Below, one piece after another: positions 1-9,119 of a DNA stretch of 64,000 nt. The first letter of the stretch is position 1; the number at the start of each line of letters is the position of its first letter. Both the position numbers and the translations under genes were made by a program. Source of the stretch: Chitinophaga pinensis (lineage in GTDB: Bacteria > Bacteroidota > Bacteroidia > Chitinophagales > Chitinophagaceae); contig NZ_VOHS01000005.1 of NCBI RefSeq assembly GCF_007896845.1, forward strand, positions 248,001-312,000, written 5' to 3'. The notes beneath the pieces were generated by a model. That model saw only the letters and a list, made by a program, of their open reading frames with translations. It ran no database searches and was not told the origin of the DNA.

Positions 1-681
1 ATCAGAAGTGATCTCGGACAGGGCAGCTTTAACGGATTACAACAAAATCCGGCCAGCGCTGTAGCTGGTGATATCGCCCTCTATTCCCAGAATTATGGCA
101 AAAGTGATCCCGCAGGTAACCGCTATTCGTGGGGTATTGCCTTCACCAACATAGGATCCAAGCTGAATTATACGGATGATAGCGACCGTAAAGCCTTCCT
201 TCCCGCTAATCTGCGCATAGGCGGTGGATACACCTTCGTGAATACAGTAGAACACCAGTTCACCATTCTGGCAGATGTCAATAAACTACTGATTCCCACT
301 CCACCGAAATATGCACTGGATGCTAATGGACAACCCACCGGCGAAATCATCGAGGGTAAAGATCCGGACCGCAGTATGACAGAAGCACTCTTTACCTCCT
401 TCTGGGACGCTCCGGGCGGTTTTCAGGAAGAAATCAGAGAGTTTACAGTTTCCGGCGGACTCGAATACACTTACCAACATCAGCTGTTTATCCGTACAGG
501 TTACTTCTATGAACATCCCCAGAAAGGATACCGGCAACACTTTGCAGCCGGCATAGGCACCTGTATTAAAGGTGTATCTCTGGACATGGCTTATATTATG
601 CCTACGGCAAATAGCCTGTATCAGCGCAAGACCCTGAAATTTACCATCGCTTATCATGTAGGCGGCGGCTCCAGACAATAA
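1..681 (+). CDS. porV: PorV, type IX secretion outer-membrane protein (5' end cut by window)
   Basis: The reading frame is open from base 1, so only the C-terminal 226 residues are present; the family is usually about 380 residues. Visible family signatures are LPANLRIGGGYTF, an ADVNKLLIPTPP segment, SFWDAPGGFQEE and GLEYTYQHQLFIRTGYFYE, spread over alternating beta-strand sequence typical of a FadL-like 14-stranded barrel. PorV is the outer-membrane shuttle that carries type IX cargo from the translocon to the attachment complex. This is known of the family; the role here is inferred from similarity. The next gene follows 34 bases downstream on the same strand, so co-transcription is possible. 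Confidence 0.85.
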   Translation: MRSDLGQGSFNGLQQNPASAVAGDIALYSQNYGKSDPAGNRYSWGIAFTNIGSKLNYTDDSDRKAFLPANLRIGGGYTFVNTVEHQFTILADVNKLLIPTPPKYALDANGQPTGEIIEGKDPDRSMTEALFTSFWDAPGGFQEEIREFTVSGGLEYTYQHQLFIRTGYFYEHPQKGYRQHFAAGIGTCIKGVSLDMAYIMPTANSLYQRKTLKFTIAYHVGGGSRQ

Positions 682-715
682 TCCCATTCTATCAATCACA
701 TATTAACTCCAACAT

Positions 716-1210
716 ATGAAACCGTACGCTTTACTGATTGCGTTATTCTTTTCCGGGCTCGGCGTCAGCATAGCTCAGGAACGTACCAGAGACAAACTAT
801 TCCCGCACTTTAATGAGGACATTGCCAAAATGAAGCAAAAGGAGAATAAGTTAAAGGCAGCTCCTCAACCCCAGAATACTCGTTCTACCAAAGAACAGCT
901 ATTCACAGATTACCGTCCTCAAACTACCAAAACGCGTAGCAGCAGGGTACTGAATGCTAAAAAAACAGCTGGTAAAAATACTTCTGATGTAAGCGAAGCA
1001 GACGCAGCAAAGGATATAAAGTCTAAGCAGCTGAAACTACCGGCTCCTGTTGAAGTACCTACACAGGGTAATGCACAGGAAAATCTGAATGCTCCGGCAC
1101 ATAGTCAGACCGGTACCATCACACCGGCTCCCGGCAATACTGTAAAACCAGCTACCAAAGCTCCCACTACCGCGCCTGTGAATAAATCATTCCAACGCGC
1201 GAGACAATAA
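716..1210 (+). CDS. Exported hypothetical protein, low complexity
   Basis: A 164-residue protein with a clear signal peptide (about residues 1-20, cleavage near SIAQ/ERTR). The mature part is rich in Lys, Ala, Pro, Thr and Gln, has no predicted hydrophobic core and looks disordered, so it is more likely an envelope linker or surface-exposed tail than an enzyme. No family is recognised. It lies 34 bases after porV and 25 bases before the collagen-like gene, which suggests the three are transcribed together. Function unknown. Confidence 0.6.
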   Translation: MKPYALLIALFFSGLGVSIAQERTRDKLFPHFNEDIAKMKQKENKLKAAPQPQNTRSTKEQLFTDYRPQTTKTRSSRVLNAKKTAGKNTSDVSEADAAKDIKSKQLKLPAPVEVPTQGNAQENLNAPAHSQTGTITPAPGNTVKPATKAPTTAPVNKSFQRARQ

Positions 1211-1235
1211 CCCCTAAGCATACAAACACATAACC

Positions 1236-4200
1236 ATGAAGAAATTATATCTACTGATCATATTACTGGCTGCTGTCTGTGCGGGTGCTTATGCCCAGAA
1301 TGGACTGTCAGGCACCAATTACCAGGCGGTAGTCCGCAACACCAACGGTACCGTTGTCGCCAATAAAGACATCTCTGTCCGCATATCCGTTCTCGGCGGT
1401 TCCGCTGCTGGTCCGGTACAATATGAAGAAACGCATGAAGTGAAAACCAGCACACTGGGTCTCTTCAATCTTCAGATAGGTAAGGGTAATGCAACTACCG
1501 GCACATTTGCAGCTGTACCCTGGGCTGACGCTAATCAATATTTAAAAGTCGAAGTAAATACCGGTAGCGGCTTTGTAACACTAGGCACCACTGAATTACT
1601 GAGTGTTCCCTATGCACTGTTTGCTGCAAATGGAACGCCCGGTCCGGCAGGTCCCGCAGGCCCTCAGGGTCCGGCTGGTCCAACCGGCGCGAAAGGTGAT
1701 GCCGGTGCTACAGGACCTGCAGGCGCGAAAGGCGATACTGGTCCGGCAGGAGCAGCCGGTCCTCAGGGAGCTCCGGGTGTAGCAGGACCGGTAGGACCTG
1801 TAGGTCCGGCTGGTGCTAAAGGAGACGCAGGAGCAGCTGGCCCTCAGGGAGCTCCGGGTGTAGCAGGACCGGTAGGACCTGTAGGCCCGGCTGGTGCTAA
1901 AGGAGACGCAGGAGCAGCTGGCCCTCAGGGAGCTCCGGGTGTAGCAGGACCGGTAGGACCTGTAGGCCCGGCTGGCGCTAAAGGAGATGCAGGACCTGCT
2001 GGTCCGCAAGGTCCTGTAGGCGCGGTGGGCCCCGTAGGACCGGCAGGTGCGACTGGCCCACAAGGTGATCCGGGTGTAGCAGGACCAGCAGGTCCAATCG
2101 GCCCTGTAGGACCAGCGGGTGCGACTGGCCCACAAGGTGATCCGGGGGTTGCAGGACCAGCGGGACCAGTAGGGCCGGTAGGACCTGCAGGTGCAACAGG
2201 GCCACAAGGTGATGCAGGCGTAGCCGGACCAATTGGCCCCGTAGGACCTGTAGGACCAGCGGGTGCGGCCGGTGCAATCGGACCAGTAGGCCCGGCAGGT
2301 CCACAAGGTCCCGTAGGACCAGCAGGGCCAGCAGGTGAGATCAATGGTGCAGCAGCTGGCGGAGATCTGAGTGGTACTTATCCTAATCCGAATGTGGTGC
2401 GTATACAGAACATCCCTGTGTCAGCTACCGCTCCGCTCGCAGGACAAATCCTTAGATTTGACGGCACCAACTGGTTGCCCGGCGTAGCTGGCGGTGGATT
2501 CACACTCCCCTATGTTACTGTAGAAAACAACGCCGCTACATTGTTTTCACTGACTAACGATGGAGATGGTACTTCCATAGAAGGTGTGAACAACACGACT
2601 ACTTCGAGCATCGCCGCTGTACGTGGTATTGTAAATAGTACCGCCCCGGGTGGATTCTCTTCAGCGGTGAGAGGTATCAACAATGGTAGCGGTGGATTAG
2701 GTATTGGTGTATGGGGTTCTCAGGCCGGGTCAGGATGGGGCGTATATGGTTCTACTCCGAATGGTCTTGGTGTATATGGTAATGCTTCCGCCAATGGTTA
2801 CGGTGTATTTGCCAACAGTAATACTGGTACAGGTCTGAATGCCACTTCTGTAAATGGCGTCGCAGCCAATATCAACATTAACAACAACTCAAATAATAAC
2901 ACTGTACTGAACGCTTCTTCTGTTGGTAATGGTACTGTTATCAATGTCAGCACAACTGGCAACGGCGCAGGTGTGCGGAGTAGTACCGTAGCAGGTTTTG
3001 GCGTACATGGTATTACTTCTGAACAAACATCTGCCGGTATTGTTGGTGATAACAACGGCGCAGGTGAAGCGATCGTAGGACGTACTACTTCTGATATTGC
3101 CGGTGCGATAGTAGGTCGTAATGATGGCGGTGGATATGGCGTAAGAGGTTTTGTAGCTACCAGCACTGCCAACACTGGTATCGGTGTATATGGACAGGTT
3201 GGTATCAACAGCAGTACCGGTATGGCGGGTAAATTTGAAAACTTTAATCAGGACAATACAGAAGCAAATATTCTCGAAGTAATCAGCAACAGTAACGGTA
3301 ATATTCCTGATAATACACTGGGTAATGCCTCTTCCTTCCTGCTGGACAACAATAACAGTGTGGGAGCTGCAGTAAGAGCAGAGGTGAATACCATCTTCGG
3401 CAACTTCGGTGCTGCAGGTGTATTCGGTATCTCTTCCGGTACTGGTGGTCGCGCAGGCCTGTTCTATGCATCCAATCCTTCCGGCAACGGCGCCGCTCTG
3501 ATTGCACTGACCGACGGTAATGGTAATGCCATCACCGCCAATGCCGGTAAAGATGGCAATGGTGTTGAAACTAATATCGATGGTGCAGGTACTGCTCTGT
3601 ATGCATGGGTGCCTACCTTCAGTGAAGGCCGTGCAGGCAGGTTTGAAATCTTTAATGAGGATAATGAAAATCCTGTAATCACGGTAAAAACGGTTGGTAA
3701 TGGTACAGCGGGAGATTTTCTGGTGGACAGAACAACCGGTACTTCTCCGGCAGTAAAAGGCGAGGTGACTTCCCAATTTGCCAACTTCGGTACTGCAGGT
3801 ATATACGGCATATCATCCGGTACCGGCGGTTATGCAGGGCTTTTCCATGCATCTAATCCTGCTGGTAATGGTCCGGCCTTGTTATCACTTGCTGATGGCA
3901 ACGGTAATGGAATTACTGCCAATGCCGGTGGTAATGGTGATGGTATAGAAGCCAGCTGCGACGGTCAAGGTAATGCGGTATCCGGATTTATCCCCAATTT
4001 CGGCACCGGTAAAGCAGGAAGATTCGCAAATTTCAACAATGCGAACGGTCAACCTGTTGTACATATTACAACCAATGGTACAGGTAATGGATTACTGATC
4101 AACCATCAGGGTCCATCGGGCAGTGTAGCCGTATTCCAGAGCGCCAGCGGCAACGTAGCTCGTATTAACAAAGCCGGCCGTGGGTTCTTTAACGGCGGTA

Positions 4201-4631
4201 CACAAAACAGTGGCGCTGACGTTGCGGAAGCATTTGATGTCAAAGGTCATGTAAGTCAATATACGCCGGGAGATGTACTCGTGATTGCCGAAGATGCAGA
4301 TAGAACAGTGGCTTTATCTTCCCAGCCATATTCTACGCTTGTGGCAGGTGTATACGCAACCAAACCGGGCGTATTGCTGACAGAAGAAGATATTGACAAT
4401 GAACTGGCTGATAAAGTACCAATGGGTGTAATCGGTGTTATTCCGACCAAAGTATGTGGAGAAGGCGGTGCTATCCGCAGAGGTGATCTGCTGGTGACTT
4501 CCAGTAAAGCGGGTCACGCAATGAAAGCGGATCTGGATAAAGTGAAACCGGGTCAGGTTATTGGAAAGGCGCTGGAAACTTTTGACGGACAAGGTAATGG
4601 TCTGATCAAAGTACTTGTAAACGTAAGATAA
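1236..4631 (+). CDS. Secreted collagen-like repeat protein
   Basis: 1131 residues. A signal peptide (1-20) is followed by a globular N-terminal domain (about 21-131, with [11 protein letters not shown] and a [11 protein letters not shown] exit) of a type often found at the start of Bacteroidota adhesin-like proteins. Residues about 132-368 are uninterrupted Gly-X-Y triplets, rich in GPAG, GPVG and AKGDAG, a bacterial collagen triple-helix signature. The remaining 760 residues are Gly/Asn/Thr-rich strands with recurring [15 protein letters not shown] blocks, probably a trimeric beta-structured stalk, ending in a compact [10 protein letters not shown]...[12 protein letters not shown] domain as in tail-fibre-like proteins. 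No type IX C-terminal sorting domain is visible. It is probably a surface or fibre protein; the ligand is unknown. Confidence 0.75.
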   Translation: MKKLYLLIILLAAVCAGAYAQNGLSGTNYQAVVRNTNGTVVANKDISVRISVLGGSAAGPVQYEETHEVKTSTLGLFNLQIGKGNATTGTFAAVPWADANQYLKVEVNTGSGFVTLGTTELLSVPYALFAANGTPGPAGPAGPQGPAGPTGAKGDAGATGPAGAKGDTGPAGAAGPQGAPGVAGPVGPVGPAGAKGDAGAAGPQGAPGVAGPVGPVGPAGAKGDAGAAGPQGAPGVAGPVGPVGPAGAKGDAGPAGPQGPVGAVGPVGPAGATGPQGDPGVAGPAGPIGPVGPAGATGPQGDPGVAGPAGPVGPVGPAGATGPQGDAGVAGPIGPVGPVGPAGAAGAIGPVGPAGPQGPVGPAGPAGEINGAAAGGDLSGTYPNPNVVRIQNIPVSATAPLAGQILRFDGTNWLPGVAGGGFTLPYVTVENNAATLFSLTNDGDGTSIEGVNNTTTSSIAAVRGIVNSTAPGGFSSAVRGINNGSGGLGIGVWGSQAGSGWGVYGSTPNGLGVYGNASANGYGVFANSNTGTGLNATSVNGVAANININNNSNNNTVLNASSVGNGTVINVSTTGNGAGVRSSTVAGFGVHGITSEQTSAGIVGDNNGAGEAIVGRTTSDIAGAIVGRNDGGGYGVRGFVATSTANTGIGVYGQVGINSSTGMAGKFENFNQDNTEANILEVISNSNGNIPDNTLGNASSFLLDNNNSVGAAVRAEVNTIFGNFGAAGVFGISSGTGGRAGLFYASNPSGNGAALIALTDGNGNAITANAGKDGNGVETNIDGAGTALYAWVPTFSEGRAGRFEIFNEDNENPVITVKTVGNGTAGDFLVDRTTGTSPAVKGEVTSQFANFGTAGIYGISSGTGGYAGLFHASNPAGNGPALLSLADGNGNGITANAGGNGDGIEASCDGQGNAVSGFIPNFGTGKAGRFANFNNANGQPVVHITTNGTGNGLLINHQGPSGSVAVFQSASGNVARINKAGRGFFNGGTQNSGADVAEAFDVKGHVSQYTPGDVLVIAEDADRTVALSSQPYSTLVAGVYATKPGVLLTEEDIDNELADKVPMGVIGVIPTKVCGEGGAIRRGDLLVTSSKAGHAMKADLDKVKPGQVIGKALETFDGQGNGLIKVLVNVR
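1761..1996 (+). repeat. 81-bp tandem repeat inside the collagen region
   Basis: Three nearly identical 81-bp units begin at 1761, 1842 and 1923. Each encodes nine Gly-X-Y triplets (27 residues, containing [20 protein letters not shown]). The period is a multiple of three, so gain or loss of a unit would keep the frame. The following triplets (to about 2337) are degenerate relatives of the same unit, which suggests growth by repeat duplication. Confidence 0.9.
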
Positions 4632-4657
4632 AACGCTTTAATACTAGCTAACCGTAC

Positions 4658-4695
4658 ACGGCTGGATGACGTAATGTTATCCGGCCGTTTTTTTT
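4658..4695 (+). terminator. Rho-independent terminator after the collagen-like gene
   Basis: A 10-bp stem (4658-4667 with 4679-4688, one G-T pair) around an 11-nt loop is followed directly by a run of T, 27 bases after the stop codon. Confidence 0.85.
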
Positions 4696-5458
4696 ATCCC
4701 CTGCCTGTTATCTTCAACACACCCTTCTCTCCGATCCATGTCTCAACAGTGACGATAAATAGCAGACGACTTCCAATCACTATCAAACTTGTAGTATTTA
4801 TAAGCAGCTCAGCAATAAATATTGCATCCGGTTGACGCTCCTACGGTGCAATAGAGATTATCCTGACCATTTATTATAATGAGGACTTGTATGCTTTATA
4901 AATAACAGCAACATTTTGTGCTTTCTCTGCTTTCAGTACTAAACGATGGGCTGTATTCAGACATCCCGCTTATCCGCTGACTTGTCCTATTTATAAATAA
5001 CGTAGTAAGAAAATCGATGTGGTCACCGACTTTGGGGCAACAGTGATCAGTGATAGCCTGATTTTCTGTTATGATGACAAGAGGTATCATTTATAAGCAA
5101 TGTGGAAATAGTCATCCCCGACTACTTTTGTGGATGGATAACCCTTAACTATTACTATCAGGAGAATAACTTACCCCATGCCATCAGACATAAGATATCC
5201 TGCTCGTCTGTATATTGACGAAAATCGGGATTACCGGTATAAGCTATGGGAAAACAATTGTGCATTGAAAACATTACTCAACACACCTCACTATAGACAG
5301 TGGAGTAGTCCTGATAAAGATGAGTGTTTTCACATCAGCAGGTAACGGGTTGAATCGTGTACCTGATATTGCTGTTCATTAACCGTCTAAACGGTCATGT
5401 TGCAGTCTGGCATATACTGCCGGCTTTCAGGGATAGATTGGCAGTGCATAACGGACAC
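4696..5458. other. Long intergenic stretch, no convincing gene
   Basis: About 760 bases between a plus-strand terminator and the end of the rpsL-rpsG operon. The only intact plus-strand frame of note is 5178-5345 (55 codons, starts MPSDIRYPARLY); it has no recognised family and no close promoter, so I do not call it. The stretch carries the regularly spaced ACTTGT-N4-TTTATAA motif listed separately. It may contain decayed coding sequence that I cannot recognise. Confidence 0.5.
4787..5096 (+). repeat. Spaced repeat motif ACTTGT-N4-TTTATAA
   Basis: Exact copies at 4787-4803, 4885-4901 and 4980-4996, with a fourth site at 5090-5096 keeping only the TTTATAA half and the following GCA. Spacing is 98, 95 and 100 bases. 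The sequence between copies is not obviously alike. It could be a decayed tandem repeat of about 97 bp or a set of binding sites. Confidence 0.4.
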
Positions 5459-5504
5459 AAAAAAAGAGAACATCCCCCGGTATAGCCCGGAGGATGTTTC
5501 TCCT
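5459..5504 (-). terminator. Terminator of the rpsL-rpsG operon
   Basis: Read on the minus strand, GAGAAACATCC pairs with GGATGTTCTC, with extra CCGG/CCGG pairing inside, and is followed by seven T. It lies just past the rpsG stop at 5541 and closes the operon without fusA. Confidence 0.85.
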
Positions 5505-5540
5505 ATATCTTTATAAACCATCTACCTTGCGGCAGTAGAT

Positions 5541-6008
5541 TTAGATCCTGAAGTGGGAGAATGCCTTGTTCGCTTCAGCCATACGGTGAGTATCTTCTTT
5601 CTTTTTGAAAGCGCCACCTTCACCTTTGCTTGCCGCTACGATTTCGTTAGCCAGTTTCTCAGCCATGCTCTTACCATTTCTCTCACCAGCGTAACGGATT
5701 AACCATTTAATGCACAGAGAAACCTTTCTGTCAGGACGAACCTCAGAAGGGATCTGGAAGGTAGCACCACCGATACGACGGCTTCTAACTTCTACAGCAG
5801 GAGTTACGTTTGCCAGAGCTTTTTTCCAAACCTCGTAACCATTATCGTTGGTTATCTGGCTTACTCTGTCAATCGCATCATAAAATATCCTATAGGCAAT
5901 GCTCTTTTTGCCCTGTTCCATCACGTTGTTAACAAACCGGGTAACCAGTTTGTCGTTAAAGCGCGGATCCGGAGCCAGAGGCATCTTCTTTGCGGCTTGC
6001 TTTCTCAT
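5541..6008 (-). CDS. rpsG: 30S ribosomal protein S7
   Basis: 155 residues, the normal length. S7 nucleates assembly of the 16S rRNA 3' domain and forms part of the E-site exit of the small subunit. Family signatures visible include MRKQAAKKMPLAPDPRFND at the start, the KALANVTPAVEVRSRRIGG block near residues 65-84, and a basic C-terminal region ending in RMAEANKAFSHFRI. It lies 33 bases after rpsL on the same strand and shares its promoter. A terminator follows at 5459-5504, so the operon ends here; in many bacteria fusA comes next. Confidence 0.98.
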   Translation of the reverse strand: MRKQAAKKMPLAPDPRFNDKLVTRFVNNVMEQGKKSIAYRIFYDAIDRVSQITNDNGYEVWKKALANVTPAVEVRSRRIGGATFQIPSEVRPDRKVSLCIKWLIRYAGERNGKSMAEKLANEIVAASKGEGGAFKKKEDTHRMAEANKAFSHFRI

Positions 6009-6041
6009 TTATTTGGAAAATTTCAACTATTTGTAAAAATA

Positions 6042-6422
6042 TTATTTCTTAGCCTTTTCCTTTTTGGTACCATACTTGGAACGGCTCTGCTTTCTATCTT
6101 TCACACCTGCAGTATCCAGAGAACCACGAACGATGTGGTAACGAACACCTGGCAGATCTTTCACCCTACCACCACGGATCAGCACGATTGAGTGCTCCTG
6201 AAGGTTGTGACCTTCACCTGGGATATAAGCAATCACCTCTACTTTGTTTGTCAGACGCACCTTTGCAACCTTGCGCAGCGCAGAGTTTGGCTTTTTAGGA
6301 GTGGTTGTGTACACACGGGTACATACACCACGACGCTGAGGACAGCTATCTAAAGCCCTGGACTTGGATTTAGCCCGGATAATTTCTCTTCCTTTTCTTA
6401 CTAATTGTTGTATAGTAGGCAT
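6042..6422 (-). CDS. rpsL: 30S ribosomal protein S12
   Basis: 126 residues from the ATG at 6422, which gives the conserved N-terminus [13 protein letters not shown]. The frame is open 33 codons further upstream, but that extension matches no S12 and overlaps the promoter, so it is rejected. S12 lies at the decoding centre. The conserved [18 protein letters not shown] and [11 protein letters not shown] segments are present. The lysines at the usual streptomycin-resistance sites are wild type (PKKPNSA and the segment around [12 protein letters not shown]). It is the first gene of a two-gene operon with rpsG. Confidence 0.98.
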   Translation of the reverse strand: MPTIQQLVRKGREIIRAKSKSRALDSCPQRRGVCTRVYTTTPKKPNSALRKVAKVRLTNKVEVIAYIPGEGHNLQEHSIVLIRGGRVKDLPGVRYHIVRGSLDTAGVKDRKQSRSKYGTKKEKAKK

Positions 6423-6491
6423 TCTACCTAAGTTTTTTTTCTGTCGGTTTACAATGACATCCAAATCACCCAGAATGGGAATTTGGGAGGG

Positions 6492-6522
6492 CAAAGGTAC
6501 ATTTATCCCTATTAATAACAAA
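6492..6522 (-). promoter_or_regulatory. Consensus Bacteroidota promoter of rpsL
   Basis: Minus strand: TTTG (6522-6519), 19-base spacer, TACCTTTG (6499-6492), a perfect fit to the primary sigma consensus TTTG-N19-TAnnTTTG. Transcription should start near 6485, giving a leader of about 60 nt before the rpsL ATG. Confidence 0.85.
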
Positions 6523-6551
6523 ATGTTTTGAACATTTTTTTGAAATACCCT

Positions 6552-6842
6552 CTAACGACCTGACAGAACGGTCACTATGTCTTTCCATTCCTGTTCCAGT
6601 GACACTTCCGGCATTGGTTGGCCAGCGCGTGAATACCAATAACGGGCATTACCACGGTCGCCTTCCTTTCTGTGGAGATAAGCGTGCACCCAGGCAGCTG
6701 TATCGCCATCCAGGTGTTCTATAATATCATGCGCCTTTTGCCAGTTTCCTTTGCCGTCCCACCATAGGGAGGCCAGGTATGGAGAAGTGCCTGCGGGAGG
6801 CATAGCCTGGCTGAGGGATTCCAGAAAAGCAGAAAGTGTCAT
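6552..6842 (-). CDS. Hypothetical protein, conserved small soluble type
   Basis: 96 residues from the ATG at 6842; a GTG five codons upstream (6857) is possible but adds only MHLCR. The sequence is Trp-rich with an AWVHAYLHRKEGDRGNARYW core that looks like two helices of a TPR-like hairpin, ending in a short acidic tail. I recall proteins with this WVHAYLHRKEGD pattern in many bacteria without an assigned function. It has no signal peptide or membrane segment. It lies upstream of the rpsL promoter, on the same strand but separate. Confidence 0.6.
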   Translation of the reverse strand: MTLSAFLESLSQAMPPAGTSPYLASLWWDGKGNWQKAHDIIEHLDGDTAAWVHAYLHRKEGDRGNARYWYSRAGQPMPEVSLEQEWKDIVTVLSGR

Positions 6843-7066
6843 CCTGCAAAGATGCACTTTTTCACCGTGAATGCATAATGTTACAGGAGCAAACTGCGGA
6901 CAGTACTGTATATAGAGATATTATTGTATTGATTTTCAATATTTAACAAGCAATAAAATTACTCCCCGCTACTACTCCTGTATAGTGGCAGGCATATCAT
7001 CTATATTTGTGTACAATAGTTTTCTGCCCAAACAACGCATGTCTCTCACCTGATCTCGCTATGATA

Positions 7067-7146
7067 TTTACTATGTATTAGTTATCCTACGTTCATCCTA
7101 CGTTCATGAACGTAGGATGAACGTAGGATAACTAATACATAGTAAA
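7067..7146. repeat. Perfect 80-bp palindrome
   Basis: Two 40-base arms (7067-7106 and 7107-7146) are exact reverse complements with no spacer; the centre is CGTTCA|TGAACG. Inside each arm the 11-mer CCTACGTTCAT (or its complement) occurs twice, so four CCTACGTTC boxes lie in two orientations. It could extrude as a cruciform or fold as a long RNA hairpin. Not linked to a neighbouring gene. Confidence 0.95.
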
Positions 7147-7234
7147 GGATAAACCGGGTATTAAGTAAAGGATCAGACTACTCCTCTAAGACAGGGGGCT
7201 TAATTACTGATGCCTGATTGTTACCTTAAAGAGA

Positions 7235-7264
7235 AGGGGCCATCCGCATCTGCAAATGGCCCCT
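7235..7264 (-). terminator. Hairpin terminator after ilvE
   Basis: AGGGGCCAT (7235-7243) pairs with ATGGCCCCT (7256-7264) around a 12-nt loop, 22 bases past the ilvE stop. On the minus strand the following sequence is only moderately T-rich. Confidence 0.65.
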
Positions 7265-7286
7265 AACTAACACAACTAAGACTATT

Positions 7287-8396
7287 TTAGTGTTTTGATA
7301 CTTTATAGTTCCAGTGACGGGTATCGTCTGCCTTTCCTGTACGGATAGCATCCAGACGTTCCAGCAGCTCAGCACCTACTGCATATTTGGTGGTATCGAG
7401 GCGGATTTCGTGCTCTTTATAGTGCAGTTCTTCCACATAAGCTACGCTGGATGCAGTACCTGTACCGAATACCTCACGCAGGGTGCCGGCTTTCCACGCA
7501 GCTACCACCTCTTCTATAGAAACAGGACGTTCTTCTACAGTCAGTCCCATATCAGTCAGTACGTCCATTACACTCGTTCTGGTAACTCCTGCAAGGATAG
7601 TGCCCTGTGTCAGATCAGGTGTGATGGCTTTATTACCGATGATCGCAAATACGTTCATCGTGCCACATTCCTGTAAATATTTATACTCGAGGCCGTCTAC
7701 CCACAGGATCTGATCAAATCCCTGTTTACGTGCCTGCATAGTCGGATACATCGCTCCGCCATAGTTACCGGCAGCCTTTGCATAACCTACGCCGCCAGGA
7801 AAAGCACGGATATACTTATCCTGTACCAGCAATTTAATAGGCTTATTAAAGTACGGACCAGACGGAGAATTAATAATAACGAATTTATAGGTGTCAGAAG
7901 GTTTTACACCGATAAATTCATCTGCTGCAATCATGAAAGGTCGCAGGTACAGTGAGCAACCGTCATTGGATGGCACCCAATCCCGGTCGAGGTCGATCAG
8001 CATGTCCATGCCCCCGATGAATAACCATTCAGGAACCTCAGGCATACCCATTCTCTCTGCGGAAGTGTTAAAACGTGCATAGTTGTCATAAGGACGGAAG
8101 ATCATAGGGTTACCTTCCTGATCCTTGTATGATTTGATACCTTCGAAGATAGCCTGACCGTAGTGCCAGGCGGCATTGGAAGGACTTACTGAAAGATGCT
8201 GAAATGGTAAAATCTCTGCATTTTTCCATTCTTTCCCGTCAAAGTCAGCCACCAGCATGTGGTCAGCGTACTTCTTCCCGAATACCAGGTTGTTAAAATC
8301 AATCTCATTGATCCGGCTCTGAGCCGTCCGGGTCACTTTAATCTTCTTAACTGCCTCTTCTAGTACGGCATTTGTCGTTGGATTGTCTACCATCAT
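7287..8396 (-). CDS. ilvE: Branched-chain amino acid aminotransferase
   Basis: 369 residues, usual length for the larger (fold type IV) bacterial enzyme. It exchanges amino groups between Leu, Ile or Val and 2-oxoglutarate using PLP. Visible motifs: WHYGQAIFEGIKSY, SLYLRPFMIA, the probable PLP-lysine segment GVGYAKAAGNYGG near residue 205, QILWVDG and ECGTMNVFAI, and GTGTASSVAYV near the C-terminus. Start chosen at the first ATG; the second codon is also ATG. Stand-alone gene with its own terminator. Confidence 0.95.
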   Translation of the reverse strand: MMVDNPTTNAVLEEAVKKIKVTRTAQSRINEIDFNNLVFGKKYADHMLVADFDGKEWKNAEILPFQHLSVSPSNAAWHYGQAIFEGIKSYKDQEGNPMIFRPYDNYARFNTSAERMGMPEVPEWLFIGGMDMLIDLDRDWVPSNDGCSLYLRPFMIAADEFIGVKPSDTYKFVIINSPSGPYFNKPIKLLVQDKYIRAFPGGVGYAKAAGNYGGAMYPTMQARKQGFDQILWVDGLEYKYLQECGTMNVFAIIGNKAITPDLTQGTILAGVTRTSVMDVLTDMGLTVEERPVSIEEVVAAWKAGTLREVFGTGTASSVAYVEELHYKEHEIRLDTTKYAVGAELLERLDAIRTGKADDTRHWNYKVSKH

Positions 8397-8506
8397 AAGG
8401 ACCTTTAAATTTTTTATTGATGTTTTGGTGTCTGAATTTCAATTCCCGGTCCTGTTCCCGTTTAAAATCTAAAGTCGGAAATCCTGAATCTAAAATTGAA
8501 TACTCT

Positions 8507-8514
8507 TACATTTG
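8507..8514 (+). promoter_or_regulatory. Possible -7 box for the 8588 gene
   Basis: TACATTTG matches TAnnTTTG exactly, 73 bases upstream of the ATG at 8588. No clear TTG-type -33 box lies 19-21 bases upstream, so support is partial. Confidence 0.4.
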
Positions 8515-8587
8515 CTCACTGTCAGATGCAAATAAACTGATTTTTTCCCCAAAGGGGAGCGATATATTAAGTTAAATACACATAAAC

Positions 8588-9085
8588 ATGTCTTTCGATA
8601 AATTGCAACTCGATCCTTACATACTGGCCAGGATATACACCCAGCCTATCATTCCGGGGAAAAAGGAACCTGTTGCAGTCGTGACGGAGACTGCTCCTAA
8701 AGTCAAATTTTTAGGTGAAAATCAAAAAAACATCGCGCTATTCATACAAAATGCCGGTGATGCATACTTAAACGATGATTTGTTCAACCTGTTAACTAAT
8801 ATATTGAACGCCTGTAAACTCGGCGTACAGGATATCGCACTCATCAACACCGCTCAGTACGGTAATCTGCCATTCGCTACGTGGCAGGCTGCAGTACCTA
8901 TGAAGCAGGCAGTACTATTTGGTATTCCACCTGCTGCAATGGGACTGGAAGCAGTATCCACTTATCAGTTAGTACAGGTTAACGGTTGTCAGCTGCTCTG
9001 CTCTGATGAGCTGCAGATCATTGCGCAGGATAAAGTGCTGAAAGGAAAACTCTGGATGGGATTGAAGCAATTACTGGGTATCTGA
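8588..9085 (+). CDS. Hypothetical protein next to rdgB
   Basis: 165 residues, cytoplasmic, no signal peptide. A short N-terminal arm is followed by an alpha/beta region (PKVKFLGENQKNIALFIQNA, then LLTNILNACKLGVQDIALIN, then QAVLFGIPPAAMG) and a C-terminal LKGKLWMGLKQLLGI helix. The order of strands recalls the compact fold of DNA polymerase III psi subunits, but this is only an impression. It lies 34 bases before rdgB, so the two may be co-transcribed. Confidence 0.7.
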   Translation: MSFDKLQLDPYILARIYTQPIIPGKKEPVAVVTETAPKVKFLGENQKNIALFIQNAGDAYLNDDLFNLLTNILNACKLGVQDIALINTAQYGNLPFATWQAAVPMKQAVLFGIPPAAMGLEAVSTYQLVQVNGCQLLCSDELQIIAQDKVLKGKLWMGLKQLLGI

Positions 9086-9119
9086 ATATTACCAAAGACA
9101 TTAAAACACTGCTTTTCTA

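Larger units (their letters stand above)
6858..7286. other. Intergenic region with perfect palindrome
   Basis: No gene. It holds an 80-bp perfect palindrome (7067-7146), the ilvE terminator (7235-7264) and a plus-strand TATATTTG (7002-7009) that matches a -7 box but has no -33 partner. If that box is active, the palindrome would be transcribed as a hairpin RNA; this is speculation. Confidence 0.6.

Noticed and set aside
1596..2344. Open frames on the minus strand opposite the collagen repeats
   Set aside because: They mirror the Gly-Pro codon repeats of the real gene and have no start context or family.
4400..4631. Type IX C-terminal sorting domain on the collagen-like protein
   Set aside because: The C-terminus lacks the expected beta-sandwich motifs and Lys-rich end.
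4896..5090. Minus-strand 64-codon frame
   Set aside because: No family, no promoter, crosses the repeat motifs.
6423..6521. Longer rpsL start
   Set aside because: Extra 33 codons overlap the consensus promoter and match no S12.
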